The notes: generated by a model from the sequence alone, not told the origin. Positions 28,629 to 39,634 are shown, counted from the first letter of the stretch. The stretch is 64,000 nt of DNA from Seminavis robusta (GCA_903772945.1 CAICTM010000388.1:1-64000), one strand, 5' to 3'. Translations and numbers: made by a program.

Positions 28629-31295
28629 ATGGTGTTTGGTTTCTTGACGGATTCTCGCACCGAATGGGCCGTTCGCTGGACGGTGATGCATGCCATTTGT
28701 TACGTGCTATTCTTCTACCCACCCACTACCAACTTTTATCTGGATTGGTCGCTCCCAGTTCAGTTGATTTCTGGTGGCAACTTGGCCTTTTACAACGCAG
28801 GGTTTCATGCCTGGTTTGGCTTGGGCGCCGCCTTTGCCATGACAGTTGCGGGTGCCATTCTCTCCTTGATCTTTCCTTTATTGCAAAATGACGAATTGCC
28901 ATCCGCTTTTGTGGTATTGATGATCATTGTCATTGTTCTGGTGGCTCCCTTTTTTGTGGCAGGACACGGGTATATTGGTGTCTTGAACAATCTACGAAGC
29001 ATTGGCATCTTGCTGGTCATTATCTTCTTGGAGGTATTCTATGGTCCCATTTTGAATTTGCGATCGGTGGAGGGATTCAACATCAAGGCTATTTGGACCG
29101 AAGTTGTAGGGCCCAATGCCATTCCAGCGCTGGCCTATGTGGCCATTTCCTGGGCTGTTTATGCCATACCTCCTTGGCATTCAGGAACCTATCAGATGCT
29201 CCATCTATCCAGCGATGTCATGGGTGGGGTAGCTGGCTGTTTGAAGGGAGCGGCAGATCTAGTACGTGGTTCTCAGCCCGAAAAGGAGCCAAATGAAGAG
29301 GCTAAGGATGATGATAATGATGCCCCTGCTGAGGAGCCTCCAACACAACCACCCTCCGCAAAGGAAACGTTCCGATCCATGGCCACGACGCTGATGCAGC
29401 AGACCAGTTTTGCTGGACTGTACGTTCCAATCTCCCTGTACGGTGACATGGGGGTATACGAGTCAAGTTTGTTCTTTCCACATTTGTCTCTAAGAGCAGA
29501 CAGCTTTCAGAAACTTGGTCGCCAGCTAGATCGCACCGTTTACCATGTGGCATTGGTCTTGTGGGCCCTGGGAGAAGCCGTTGAACATTTGGATAAGGAA
29601 GACGATACGGAACAAGGCAGCATCGAAGCGAATCAATTGCTCCGTAAAGCAACAGCAGCACAACTCGATGCTGCTGCTGGTCTGGCCAATAGCATTTCCT
29701 TGGTCTTGCAATGTCCTCGAAAGACCTATCAACGAACACCCATTGAGACGAAACCTGCCACGGCGTCTCTTCGCGAGAGTACTTTGGGTACCAGCACGGC
29801 AGGAATCCGCTCCAGCACGGCCGGAGAGGGCACCAACGCCACCAGCGGTGGTGGCAGTGTTAGGGAAAACATTGTCACCAATCCGCTCCTGTTTGACGCC
29901 GTTGACTCGGCAGGCGCCAAGCGAGCTGCTACCACTGCTAAAGCCAAACAGATTGCCTACCAGGCCGGAATCAAAAGCGATCAAGTCGCCGAGAAGTTGG
30001 TGGATGTGACCAACTCGAGTGACAATCAGTTCATGGCCATGATCTTGTACGCGATCACAGCAGATCTCACCAGCGGACAACGCGAGTTTGTCCACTTTGA
30101 CGGTGACGACTACCTGCCAATTGACCCGAACAACAACCGTGGCTCCTTGGGACGACTTCAATATGTGACCGAGACTCTTCAGAACTCTTGGACTGACAAT
30201 ACCGCTTGGCCCCGCATGGTGTATCGCCTTCTCTTTCTCGAACAAATCGAGGACCTTGTATTGACGTGGTTTCAAGGAATGGGCCAAATCTTGACGGGCA
30301 GTTGCTTTGCACCTGGAAACACCGTGCAACGCAGGAGAACCCTTGGTCGAGGTTTGCAATACCTGGTGGGCACGGTGGGTCTCTATGCCATGGCCACTTG
30401 GTGGCCCGCGTATTCTACCCTTTTGGGGAGTTCATCTACTGGGCAGTGGACAATGGTGTCCTTTTATGTTTGCTTTCGAGCCACGGCGGACGAGACAATT
30501 CATGCGGGTGTTCTTCGATCTATCGGGCATGCAATAGGAGCTATGTTGTCATGGGGAATCAATACAGGCGTCACAACCAGCGGGGGGCGAATTGGCTGTC
30601 ATCTTGCCGTGACATTGGTGTTCACATGGTTGATTCCACCACCCTTTACGGTGGTGCCTTCTTCCTTTCAGTTTGGCCCGCTTGATATTTTAACAGTCAA
30701 TCTTTTCGAAGGATTGCTGACGACTTATCACTTGACCAGTGTCTTGGTGCTCAGTACGGATATCGAATCCGCCACCAAAGCACGTGCCCTCTCGCAGTGT
30801 TTAGGCGCAGCTGCGGCGGTGTTCGTGACAGTGGTGATCCTTCCATGGTGGGCCAAGCCTGAAGCCGAGTTTACTCGTTCCAAGTTCCGAAAACATTGCA
30901 AGAATTCCTTGCAGAATCTCACCAAATCTGACAGGGGCGCTGTCTTGGAAGCTTCAGCAGCCGTGGAGAATCTCCTGCAAGCTCGACGGGATGTATCCTC
31001 TGCACAGGAAGCCTCTTCTTGGCTTTTCTGTTTCCCAAGTGCCGACGGTGGCCTCGGCGAGAGCTTGACGCGGGACGCTTTTGGTGCCGTCGCATTGGAA
31101 GCCATTGTGCAACGAGTTCAAAATGAAGGAAAGAATATGCCAGAAGATATAATTGCGGCTCTAAAAGCATCCAAACTCGGAGCTGCCCTCACTGCCATTC
31201 GACACGCCATCGGTGAAAGCAAGGAATCGAGACAAGACTTGGCAATTCTGTACATGGAGGTTCTTTTACTAGGAGAGAGTATGATAGCCAACTAG
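28629..31295 (+). CDS. FUSC/ALMT-like multipass transporter
   Basis: An 888-residue membrane protein from ATG 28629 (MVFGFLTDSRTEW). An N-terminal group of about five to six helices (for example FGLGAAFAMTVAGAILSLIF, AFVVLMIIVIVLVAPFFV, GILLVIIFLEVFYGPIL) is followed by a 340-residue soluble region and a second group (LQYLVGTVGLYAMATWW, FYVCFRATADETIHAGVL, AVTLVFTWLIPPPFTVV, CLGAAAAVFVTVVILPWW). Two half-modules with a large cytosolic part and the R-A-T...G...AIGA signature fit the fusaric-acid-resistance/aromatic-acid exporter and aluminium-activated malate transporter clan. It would export or channel organic anions; the substrate is inferred only by family. Intronless. Its end lies 109 bases from the convergent PEX14-like gene. 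Confidence 0.72.
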   Translation: MVFGFLTDSRTEWAVRWTVMHAICYVLFFYPPTTNFYLDWSLPVQLISGGNLAFYNAGFHAWFGLGAAFAMTVAGAILSLIFPLLQNDELPSAFVVLMIIVIVLVAPFFVAGHGYIGVLNNLRSIGILLVIIFLEVFYGPILNLRSVEGFNIKAIWTEVVGPNAIPALAYVAISWAVYAIPPWHSGTYQMLHLSSDVMGGVAGCLKGAADLVRGSQPEKEPNEEAKDDDNDAPAEEPPTQPPSAKETFRSMATTLMQQTSFAGLYVPISLYGDMGVYESSLFFPHLSLRADSFQKLGRQLDRTVYHVALVLWALGEAVEHLDKEDDTEQGSIEANQLLRKATAAQLDAAAGLANSISLVLQCPRKTYQRTPIETKPATASLRESTLGTSTAGIRSSTAGEGTNATSGGGSVRENIVTNPLLFDAVDSAGAKRAATTAKAKQIAYQAGIKSDQVAEKLVDVTNSSDNQFMAMILYAITADLTSGQREFVHFDGDDYLPIDPNNNRGSLGRLQYVTETLQNSWTDNTAWPRMVYRLLFLEQIEDLVLTWFQGMGQILTGSCFAPGNTVQRRRTLGRGLQYLVGTVGLYAMATWWPAYSTLLGSSSTGQWTMVSFYVCFRATADETIHAGVLRSIGHAIGAMLSWGINTGVTTSGGRIGCHLAVTLVFTWLIPPPFTVVPSSFQFGPLDILTVNLFEGLLTTYHLTSVLVLSTDIESATKARALSQCLGAAAAVFVTVVILPWWAKPEAEFTRSKFRKHCKNSLQNLTKSDRGAVLEASAAVENLLQARRDVSSAQEASSWLFCFPSADGGLGESLTRDAFGAVALEAIVQRVQNEGKNMPEDIIAALKASKLGAALTAIRHAIGESKESRQDLAILYMEVLLLGESMIAN

Positions 31296-31404
31296 TTAAA
31301 CTTGGCAATTTTGTACATGGATGTTATGTTCTGTTACAACGAGAGAGTTTGATAGCCAACTAACTAAATAAAATTGTTCTACATTGTGAATGGAGTTTAC
31401 TGCA

Positions 31405-33504
31405 TTATTTGGTTGGGAACAACTGTCGAACCATGCTCTCATGGGGCTCTTTCTCCGGAAGCACCTCCAGGGCCTTTTTCAACCAATACTGCGTGGCTCG
31501 TTGGGTCTTGTCCACCGTAGCCCGAGGTCCAATCTTTCGCAGAATGGTCAAAGCGGCGCCGGCTTCGCGGACACGATAGCATTCTAGCAAATCTTCTCGA
31601 CTCTGTGTCGTCATGGAAGAGTCTCCTGCCACGAGCTGTTCTGGTAACCATTCCAATACGCGCCCGTCCTGTCTCGCGACAAACCCCAATGTGCACAAGA
31701 GGTCGTAGGCTCCTGGCAATTGGTGTACCATCTTGTACGATTTCGTGGTCGTAAAGATCAAACGATACCGTGGTGCATGAGGATTGGTGGGTAGATTGCT
31801 AATGTACAGGTACAGCATATGAATCGCTGCCTTGAGTGCCTCTGGTTGGTGTGCATTCTGTTCCACCAGATTCGTCAATGCCTCGCGCAACTTGGAGGTT
31901 ACGGATAACGTCGTCGTCGTCTCATCGTTATCATCCTCCTCCATCTCGCAGGATGGTGACAACACGGTACCAATGTACGGAAAGCTGTTCTCCGGATGTT
32001 CCTCGTCGTCATCGAATAGAAATGGACTTCCGGAACCATCGGACAGCAGAGGCTGCGTCGATGCCGTCTCTACCCCGTGACCTGTTGGTGGATGATGATT
32101 CGGTGTCGTCTTGGATTCTGTCGTTTGTACGGTTGTCACTGTTTCAAAGCTGATTGCCTTGTCAATGATGCTGTCACTGCCGTCCTCCTCCTCCTTACAA
32201 AGTATTACTCGTTTGGTAGTTGGCTGCAATCCGTGCAGCATGGTCTGCAATAGCATCAGTGTCTCCTCGAGTTGTTTGCCCGTCAGGCTATTTTGATTAT
32301 TGGTGGATGGTGTAAGATGCCTATAATGTTTGAGAGTTGCCAGTTGGACTTGAATTTCTGCCAGTTTGTACCACAGCATGGGATGTTGGAGGAGTGTCGT
32401 TGTTGTTGCTGTTGTTGAAGTTGGAGGAGGATGTTTCGTTGTTTTGTAGTTTGCAACCTTATCGGTGTGGTCTTGTTGCTGTTTCGTGTCGTCGTGGATG
32501 TTGTTGGATTCAGCAGCACCATCTTGGTCGCAACCACCATTGCTGGACGCTAGACGTTGCAAGATTTGTTGCTCGACAGTGACATGTTGTTGGAGAGTTT
32601 CCGAAAGGCTCCGGATGGCCTGGTCTGGGATAGTGTCATCCAGTGTGCTACTATCGTCACAATCTTCATCATCCTCTTGTGTCCTGGACATTGCAGTGGT
32701 ACTATGTCGGTCACCAGGAGGATCACTGGAAGTCACACGGCTAGTGGCATGTCGGTTACCAGGAGGATCACAACTGGAAGCAACAGCAATACGAGTAGTA
32801 GTATTGGTATTATGATTGGATGTGGAGAGACGAAAATCACCCCCATTGAACCACCGAATCGTGGCGGCCGCCAGCAATCCCAAGAAACCTCCTATAGTGG
32901 CGCTGAACGCCACAAGGCGGCTGATGGAGACACTATCATCGGCTCTTCTTCTTGTGGTGGAACTTGTAGTAATGCGATTTCTGTAGTGATTGTGGTTATA
33001 GTGTGGGGAAACAAGCGGATGTTGTGGAGAACCTGTGCTAATATTTGTGTTTTCGTGAGTTGGTGGTGTCGATTGTCGTGTAGTAGGAGGTGGTAACAGT
33101 GGCTGCTGTACTTTCAGGGATGATGTCAAATTGATCTGATCCCATGCCATGTCCATTTGGTCCTTCCGAATCCCTTGTTGCTTCATCAAATAGTCTTGTT
33201 TTTGAGCCGGTGACACATCCTTCAGTGCAGGATGATTCCAGAATTGCACAATCTGATCAATCACTGCCTCCTGATCATTCCTCCTCTGCCGTCTTGGTGG
33301 TGAACGATTCTCCATGCTGTGGTTGGAGGTGTGACATGTGTGGGAAGCTTCTTTCGCAGCGTCTTGCGACTCACACGAGGCCCTCGCCTTATTGGCTCTG
33401 CCTACTTCTTCTACTTCTTCTACCACAAGTAGAGGGTTCTTTGGATCAACCCCAGGAGATCTGGTTGTGCCGTCATCCGGAGAAACATTCTTCATCGTCG
33501 TCAT
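31405..33504 (-). CDS. Peroxin-14-like membrane protein with C-terminal PUB domain
   Basis: 699 residues, intronless. Residues about 78-123 (AVIDQIVQFWNHPALKDVSP, YLMKQQGIRKDQMDMAW) match the PEX14 N-terminal helical domain, which docks PEX5 and PEX19. One hydrophobic helix follows at about 194-217 (LVAFSATIGGFLGLLAAATI), as in PEX14. A long polar, Thr-rich region leads to about 540-625: LREALTNLVEQN, AIHMLYLYISNL, RYRLIFTTTKSYKMV, GAYDLLCTLGF. That is the pattern of a PUB domain, the p97/VCP-binding module of PNGase and UBXD1. Known PEX14 proteins end in coiled coil, so this architecture is unusual. It suggests a peroxisomal membrane protein that could recruit p97, perhaps linking import to extraction or degradation. 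The two domains are read by eye; the link is inference. Confidence 0.72.
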   Translation of the reverse strand: MTTMKNVSPDDGTTRSPGVDPKNPLLVVEEVEEVGRANKARASCESQDAAKEASHTCHTSNHSMENRSPPRRQRRNDQEAVIDQIVQFWNHPALKDVSPAQKQDYLMKQQGIRKDQMDMAWDQINLTSSLKVQQPLLPPPTTRQSTPPTHENTNISTGSPQHPLVSPHYNHNHYRNRITTSSTTRRRADDSVSISRLVAFSATIGGFLGLLAAATIRWFNGGDFRLSTSNHNTNTTTRIAVASSCDPPGNRHATSRVTSSDPPGDRHSTTAMSRTQEDDEDCDDSSTLDDTIPDQAIRSLSETLQQHVTVEQQILQRLASSNGGCDQDGAAESNNIHDDTKQQQDHTDKVANYKTTKHPPPTSTTATTTTLLQHPMLWYKLAEIQVQLATLKHYRHLTPSTNNQNSLTGKQLEETLMLLQTMLHGLQPTTKRVILCKEEEDGSDSIIDKAISFETVTTVQTTESKTTPNHHPPTGHGVETASTQPLLSDGSGSPFLFDDDEEHPENSFPYIGTVLSPSCEMEEDDNDETTTTLSVTSKLREALTNLVEQNAHQPEALKAAIHMLYLYISNLPTNPHAPRYRLIFTTTKSYKMVHQLPGAYDLLCTLGFVARQDGRVLEWLPEQLVAGDSSMTTQSREDLLECYRVREAGAALTILRKIGPRATVDKTQRATQYWLKKALEVLPEKEPHESMVRQLFPTK

Positions 33505-34005
33505 CTACTACTAGAGTGTTGCGGTGCTACCGGTATTGAACTTGATTGTGGCGTTCTTCGTCGTCTCATAGCGACGCTTCCGGTACTGATGTAGTCGCCT
33601 TACTACAATGTGTAGTCAACCGTCAAGGGGATGAGCAAGTCGAATGGATACTAATACCCTCTCCTCGTAACGATGCATGCAGAGGTGACGTGATGATGGT
33701 TCTTCCTCCTTGCTTGCATTCCGGTTCTGATGATGATGCCCTCGTGCTTTGCGTTTGCTGACGAAAGAACGAGAACAACAACTTGAAAGGCGAAAATTTT
33801 GAATGTGCTTTGGAGGAACGCTGACGAAGTTAGAAAGCTGGGCGATGCTTAGATCGCCACAGGAAATCTGCCTCAACCCGAAATTAGCGATCGAATTCGT
33901 ATTTTGGGACAACAACAGCGTTTGGTACCAGTACGTATGGCATGCAGCTAATCTATCAAACGAAAGGATCCACACAACAACAAAATCAAAAAAGAGGTTT
34001 CCACC
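33505..34005. other. Divergent intergenic region
   Basis: 501 bases between the PEX14-like gene and the PhyH-like gene, which point apart and may share regulation. Contains no protein-like frame. Confidence 0.4.
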
Positions 34006-35348
34006 ATGAACAGGAGATCGGGGCTACCATCTTCTCCAATTAGCACTGGCTGGAGGAGCACCACTGTGCCGTTCGACAACAATGGCAAGATACACACTAG
34101 CCGCAGAGCCCTGATGCGCCACCTATGGATCACTCCCAGTCTATGGTTCCTCCTCTTTGGTGTTTCTGTGTTGTGTGGTGGCCTCTTTGCCGGCAGCGTG
34201 ATCTTTACTAGGTATCACAAGCAAACAGCCGTACCCAAATCTGCACCGCAGCTATATGGAATGATGGAACACAATGAAGTCTCCTATCAAGGGTATCTTG
34301 ATTGTTTGAAAGATCCCAACTGTGACAAGTACAAGTCTCCCACAAACAGCAACAACACGACGTATCCACACGATTATCCAGGACATCCATGGCACTGGAC
34401 ACGCGTCAATGCTCCCGATGCCACACTCGACAATAAACGAGACTGCCAGAACAATCGCTATCGAGACTTGTACGAACAATTCCACCAACAAGGATTCGTC
34501 ATCTTTCAGAGTTGTTCCATGCAAGCCACGGTCTTGGATAAAGTCGAAGAATACACGGCGACCATTCCCAAAGCGGCAGGCCGGGTTCAAACGGCACCCG
34601 TCACCGCCGTCAAGGAACTCGCGGCCGACCCGGATACCCTCGAATTCGTTCGCTATCTGCACGGTGGACGACGTCCCTTTCCCTTTCAAACACTCAACTT
34701 TCCCACGGGAACGCAGCAAGGCATTCATTCCGATTTGATTCATTTTGATACCATGCCCCGGACGCTCATGTCGGCTGCGTGGGTCGCATTGGAAGATATG
34801 AACGACGACAATGGACCTCTTCGGTACTTTCCAGGTGAGTTGGCAATAGTATACAAGTAAGTAGACTTGCACAGTCCAAAACATTGTCTCACCTATTCTT
34901 GCTGTACTATATATACGGTGCTGTAGGCAGTCACCACTGGGGAACGTGGGACTACGATGAAATTGGCTTGACGGTCAAGGGCGTTCCGAAAGGACAGCAG
35001 TCGCAGGAAGTGTATTCACAAGAGTTGGAACGGCTCGCCGTCAAGGCTGGTCTCGAAGAACAAAGGGCCAATACCATGAAGAAGGGACAATCACTCATTT
35101 GGGCGGCGGGATTGCTCCATGGTGGGGCACCACAAAATAATCCTGCTCTGACACGGAAATCGCAAGTCACGCACTACTATTTTGAAGGAGCGCAATACTA
35201 CTGGGTCCCGCACCTTAGCGACATTGCCAAGGGAGAAATCTTTTACCGTGATGACGCTCCTCGATGTACATCGGCCGACTATGCACCCAAACAAATCCTA
35301 TCGTGTGCCGACGAGCAGACGCAGCGATTCGTCAATCAGGTGCCATAG
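34006..35348 (+). CDS. Phytanoyl-CoA dioxygenase (PhyH) family protein, membrane-anchored, two exons
   Basis: Exons 34006-34834 and 34927-35348 joined over a 92-base intron (GTGAGT...GTAG) restore YFPG-SHHWGTW and give 416 residues. After a short cytosolic start comes one helix (LWFLLFGVSVLCGGLFAGSVIF, split at residue 20 in cells as usual for type II anchors, about 45-66). The Fe(II)/2-oxoglutarate site is seen as HSDLIHFD (His and Asp of the HxD type), a distal His in GLLHGGAP and Arg in ALTRKSQVTHYY for the 2-oxoglutarate carboxylate. PhyH enzymes hydroxylate acyl-CoAs or other small molecules. The anchor and the lack of a C-terminal SKL argue against a peroxisomal matrix enzyme; Golgi or ER is more likely. 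Substrate unknown. Confidence 0.83.
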
Positions 35349-36099
35349 CTCAAGAAAGACCAACAATCATTGTACTCTAGCTAGAGTACTGTAGTCGGCT
35401 GAAAAAAGAAATTTGAGGGAGAACGAAAGCAAGCCTGAGGTGAACAAAGAGTTGCGAGGTGGGTATACAAGGAAAATTCTCCTGCGCGTCGACTGGAAGC
35501 AGAGTGACAATTAGGCAGCGAGTCAGTCCAAGGATACTATTAGTGTAGGTAGTTTCTAGACAGTATCTTCATCGTCTCTATTGATTATGTAGATGATGCA
35601 ATACCGAAACAGTGCAAGTTCATTCATAGCTGCATGTGCGCTTTGATCGCTCCTGAAGCCCCGTCGCAAGAACTCATGGCTCGGCAGGTGCGTACGTTTC
35701 TTGATTGGCTGCTGCGATGCCGCAACAATGTAGGGAATTTCAGCGCAGCATCGCACTGTTTTGAGTGGAGTGGGGATCGACCTGCATGAAAGCCGCACGG
35801 TATCCCAGCCTGAAGCACGGTACATATACAGTAAGGTGCAGTGATGGATGACTGCTTTGGGGTTGAGATAAAGGTTTTTTAAAAAAGGTATGCTACTGTA
35901 CGGTAAAACAAGTTTTCAACTGCGCCAGCTTGCCCAACCAATTCAATAGGTTTTCTTGCAAAGATCCAGATTTTCATGTGAAGTCTCTTCCCGAGAACCA
36001 CAGTGACCACTAAAATCAAGGGACACACGGTAGAGCACAACATGCTCAACTGAAGAACATCGCAGCGGTCGAGCGTAACAGACTGTTATCAGGAGCAGC
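35349..36099. other. Intergenic with an 18-base palindrome
   Basis: GTACTCTAGCTAGAGTAC at 35372-35389 is a perfect palindrome 23 bases after the PhyH stop. The remaining 700 bases show no gene. Confidence 0.45.
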
Positions 36100-37464
36100 A
36101 TGCATTCAAAGCAAACAGAGAAAGATCAGCATCCAAGGGAAGTGGGAGACTGGGTCTCTGTATACGGTAATTTGGCAGACCACCCATTCAGTGCCCACAG
36201 AGCCAATGTTCTCTTCAAGCTTCATCTTGAACTGACATCTATGTTTGAGCTTGCAGCAACTACTCTCCGTCAAGAAGAGCACCTTGCAATGCTGACTGTC
36301 AATGGCAATGACACCATCACTTTGTCTCACCACCTTCGTGCTACAAGCTACTCAAGATCTGATGGCCCATTCCACCATGATGTGTTTGTGGTTTTTGGTC
36401 TGATTGGAAAAAGTGCTTTGGCGCCTCTCCTTCAGTTGGATTTTATTGATGGCTCTATTTTTGAGCAGATTGATGTGGTCACCCCTGCAAACAGCCGTTT
36501 GCTTAAAGCAGCACAGTCAGGTTGTCAACATCAATTTGCCAACCTTCAAATCCTTCCTGTTGAAGATGAGTACCAGCCAAGTGACCTGGCTGATGTGCAA
36601 ACAGACATGAAAAGCTTCATCTTTGTTCCTCCACACATATCAGTCATGCTGCTCAAAGCTCCAAACTACATGCCACCCTATGTGGCAGCCCACAGCGTTC
36701 TTTCTTCGTTCAAAGGATTTGATGAATCATCACCAGAATATGGTTGTATTTGTTCCATTCTCCGCTGGATTTGGTGTGCTCAACAAGGTCTCCTGAAGTC
36801 AACTGTCTACAGGATCCCAGATGACGACGACTGTGGAAGCAAGATCGCAGCGGCCCTGAAGAAATCCTACCTGGTTCCTCCTAATCATGGACATTCATTT
36901 GATCAAATTAGCTGCAGCATGGAAACCATTGGGACTCAAGATGATAGTTCTGACAATGCAGATGTGTCTTGCCTGGACACTGGAGTTGCTGCTCTGGAGA
37001 GGCAATTGACTGTTCCAATGGGCCTGCAACAGCATCAAAATCAAGCTAGAGTGCAGGAACTGATGGATATTACCAAAAGAGTACAAAGTTTGGAAGCACA
37101 GATTGTTGAAATCAGGACTGAGCAAGAAGGAAGGCTCGCTGACCTAGACACAAGGATCACAGCAACAGGAGACAAGCTTGAGGTCAACAAAGCGGAACAA
37201 GCAGTTCTTGCCACGGGTGTCCAGGCAGTTGGGTCCATGGAAAAGGACTTGAGCTCAGCATTGTCAAGAATGAGAACAATGGAGGAAATCCAGATTGGCC
37301 AGTCTCAGTCCGGAGCACAGCAAGTTGCACAAGTTATGGCACTGGCCAAACAGATGAAACTCTTGAGAGCTGACTTGCCCGGCAACCTCAGGCAGACTAT
37401 TGACACCCTGGTGGCACATGACAGGCAGGTATTCAGCGGCAGTGCAGACAAGTGGGACTATTGA
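36100..37464 (+). CDS. Orphan protein with C-terminal coiled coil
   Basis: 454 residues, intronless, not recognised. Residues 1-280 look like a folded alpha/beta domain (VGDWVSVYGNLADHPFSAH, SFIFVPPHISVMLLKAP, YGCICSILRWIWCAQQGLL). Residues about 310-440 are heptad-like (VQELMDITKRVQSLEAQIVE, TRITATGDKLEVNKAEQ) and should form a coiled coil, ending in FSGSADKWDY. The sequence uses more T-ending and A-ending codons than its neighbours, which might mean a different history (for example a mobile-element protein or a transferred gene), but I see no terminal repeats or enzyme motif. Function unknown. Confidence 0.65.
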   Translation: MHSKQTEKDQHPREVGDWVSVYGNLADHPFSAHRANVLFKLHLELTSMFELAATTLRQEEHLAMLTVNGNDTITLSHHLRATSYSRSDGPFHHDVFVVFGLIGKSALAPLLQLDFIDGSIFEQIDVVTPANSRLLKAAQSGCQHQFANLQILPVEDEYQPSDLADVQTDMKSFIFVPPHISVMLLKAPNYMPPYVAAHSVLSSFKGFDESSPEYGCICSILRWIWCAQQGLLKSTVYRIPDDDDCGSKIAAALKKSYLVPPNHGHSFDQISCSMETIGTQDDSSDNADVSCLDTGVAALERQLTVPMGLQQHQNQARVQELMDITKRVQSLEAQIVEIRTEQEGRLADLDTRITATGDKLEVNKAEQAVLATGVQAVGSMEKDLSSALSRMRTMEEIQIGQSQSGAQQVAQVMALAKQMKLLRADLPGNLRQTIDTLVAHDRQVFSGSADKWDY

Positions 37465-37821
37465 GGATGGCCAACCTGATGGAACGTGAGAGTTGACACC
37501 TCTCATTGCCATTTCCCACCTGAGAGTACCCCCCACTACTTTACATCTCTGGCTGGTTCAAGTTACCATTGGATGACTACAGGTGCAACTTATATATGGT
37601 CCGACATACAATTCATTTACTGTGTCAGTTCGTGGTACCGAGAATTTTGAAGTAACAACAGTTCTCGCCAGGGAACACAACTGGAAGCTTCATTGGGTTG
37701 CCTTCCTCTAGTGCACAGCAAAGAAATGTGTAGATGGTCCAATGTGTGCTAATTATTCTTTTAGTTTAAAAATGCAATGTGACAACATCTTCAAGGCACA
37801 AGTAAGTAAGCTTCCTTTCCA
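37465..37821. other. Intergenic, no gene seen
   Basis: 357 bases between convergent genes. Nothing beyond a GGTACCGAG-type word and an imperfect AGTTGACACCTCTC element after the stop of the orphan gene. Confidence 0.35.
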
Positions 37822-39634
37822 CTAAGCCCTACTAGTAGTGGTGTCGGTTGTATCACTGTCTTTCTGGGGCTCGGCTGGAATTCGGAAGCGCAAACCGTAC
37901 TCCGCCTCGTAGACACCCTTCTTCCGAGCGCCATCAGCCCAATACTTCTTCCCTACCAAGGCCGAGGTTTTTTCGCTCTTGAACTTGACCAGCTCTTCCC
38001 TGACATCCGCCGGGATGTGCTCGCACTGGACACAGAGGTGGACACTGGCCAAAGTCTGACATGCCTGGTAGAGTAGTTCCAGCTTGAAGGGGTAGTACAT
38101 GGCGGCTCGTTTGCGCATCCTTGGAGCTTGGTGGCTGCACCATCGGCAACGAACGCCCACCTGACCCAAGGCAATGGGTCGATTCCGGCCACGGGTGTTG
38201 CTCGAGGAATCTTCATCGTCGGCTTCAAAGAATTCCATATGCTTGCGAGCCAAGGCATGGTAGGCAGAGAGCCGCTCGTCATCTCGTGTAATGTATAGGG
38301 CCACGGCAGCTGTACCAGTCATGCCAGTAACAGAAGGGGCACTCGAGCAGTGGTCTTCGTCCTCGTCCATCTCGCTATGTTTCCGCTTGGTCGGTCTCGA
38401 ACCTGACGGTGGCTCTACTGCGGCTTCGGGAGAAGTGACGGAACTCGTTGACAAACCAGGAGCTGGGGCAGCCGCAACAGCAGTTGTGTTGATGACACTT
38501 GGAGGAGAAGAAGGGTTCAAGAGGCTTGTGATTTGAGCAATCAACGCAGAATTGGGTCCACTGGGAACAGTAGCACTTGCATTTAGAGAAGGTGCAGTGA
38601 TCACCGGAGCTCCCACAGAGGCACCCGATTGGAGAGCATGTGCGCTCTGATTGGTAGTGGCAAGTGTTGGCAAACCTTGTCCATGGGTGGTGGCCTCATG
38701 ATTGTTGGGTGCTCCTGCAATCGTAATGAGCTGCTCGATCGCCTTTGTCAGCTGAGCATTTGAAGGTGTGGAGGCATTTTGGCCACCCGTAGTGGTACCG
38801 GTACCGGTGCCGTTTGTGGGAAGTGCCGCAGTTGGCTGTGACAAGTGACCAATCATCCCATTCGTTGCGGAAGCGGAAGGAGCTGAGGGAGCAGCAGCGT
38901 TGACTTGTCCAAGCGACGTCGCCATGGGCTGAGCCGCGGCAGGTCCGCTACTCAGCGCGCTGCTGTTGCTTCTGCTGGACAAGTTCATGAGGCCTGCGAC
39001 TGCATCGTAGCTGTTGACTTGCGGTGCGGGAGAAGGCGGCACTTGATTCAACAATCGGAGCTGGACCAGCTGCTGGAGCACAGTCCTCGCCTGGATGTCG
39101 TCTCCACGCGATGAACCATTTGTCAACAGGCTAAGGAGGGCCTTCGTGTGAGGGAACTGATCTTGCTGAGACGAAGCGGCGGTGCCCATGATACCAGTAG
39201 TTTGCCCCGCCAACATGGGGTCCGCTGCTTGACGAAGGGACAACCCTGCCGGATACCCGATGTTGCTTCTGACACCTGACATTCGGGAGGTTAGAGTGGT
39301 ATCTTGTTGTAGCATAAGGTTCAGCTGACCCGCGAGAGGTGCTGAGGAATGTGCGAGAGCCTCCAAACGAGCTGAAGTTCCTTTTTTCAAAATAGGTAAC
39401 AATATGCAACAGCATGAGAGACGGCTTCTCGTTGTTCAAAAGAAGTACAAGCCGTTCATTAAAAAAAACAATGGTCATAAAGTGCTTACCATTGACTCCA
39501 GACGAAAGCAACCCATTCGCTGCAGCCATACTGGGAATCGAGATCTGGGCGATGGGTGTGGAAAACGCGGAGCGTTCGTAGCCTTCTACAAGAGCGCTAC
39601 CTCGCCTCCTCTTGCCATTGTTGCGGTCCGCCAT
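37822..39634 (-). CDS. Diatom-family protein with conserved Cys motifs, two exons
   Basis: Exons 39634-39490 and 39380-37822 with a 109-base GTAAGC...AAAAAAG intron give 567 residues; the join reads SSGVNG-TSARLEAL. The long middle is Ser/Ala/Gln/Asn-rich and disordered. The C-terminal 150 residues are the conserved part: LSAYHALARKHMEFFEA, GVRCRWCSHQ, AAMYYPFKLELLYQACQTLA, HLCVQCEHIP and KKYWADGARKKGVYE. Spaced Cys (CRWC, CVQC) suggest one zinc site. I know this domain from large families in diatom genomes, none with an assigned function. A short Arg/Lys-rich start (NNGKRRRGS) could serve as nuclear signal, so a regulatory role is possible but not shown. Confidence 0.78.
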
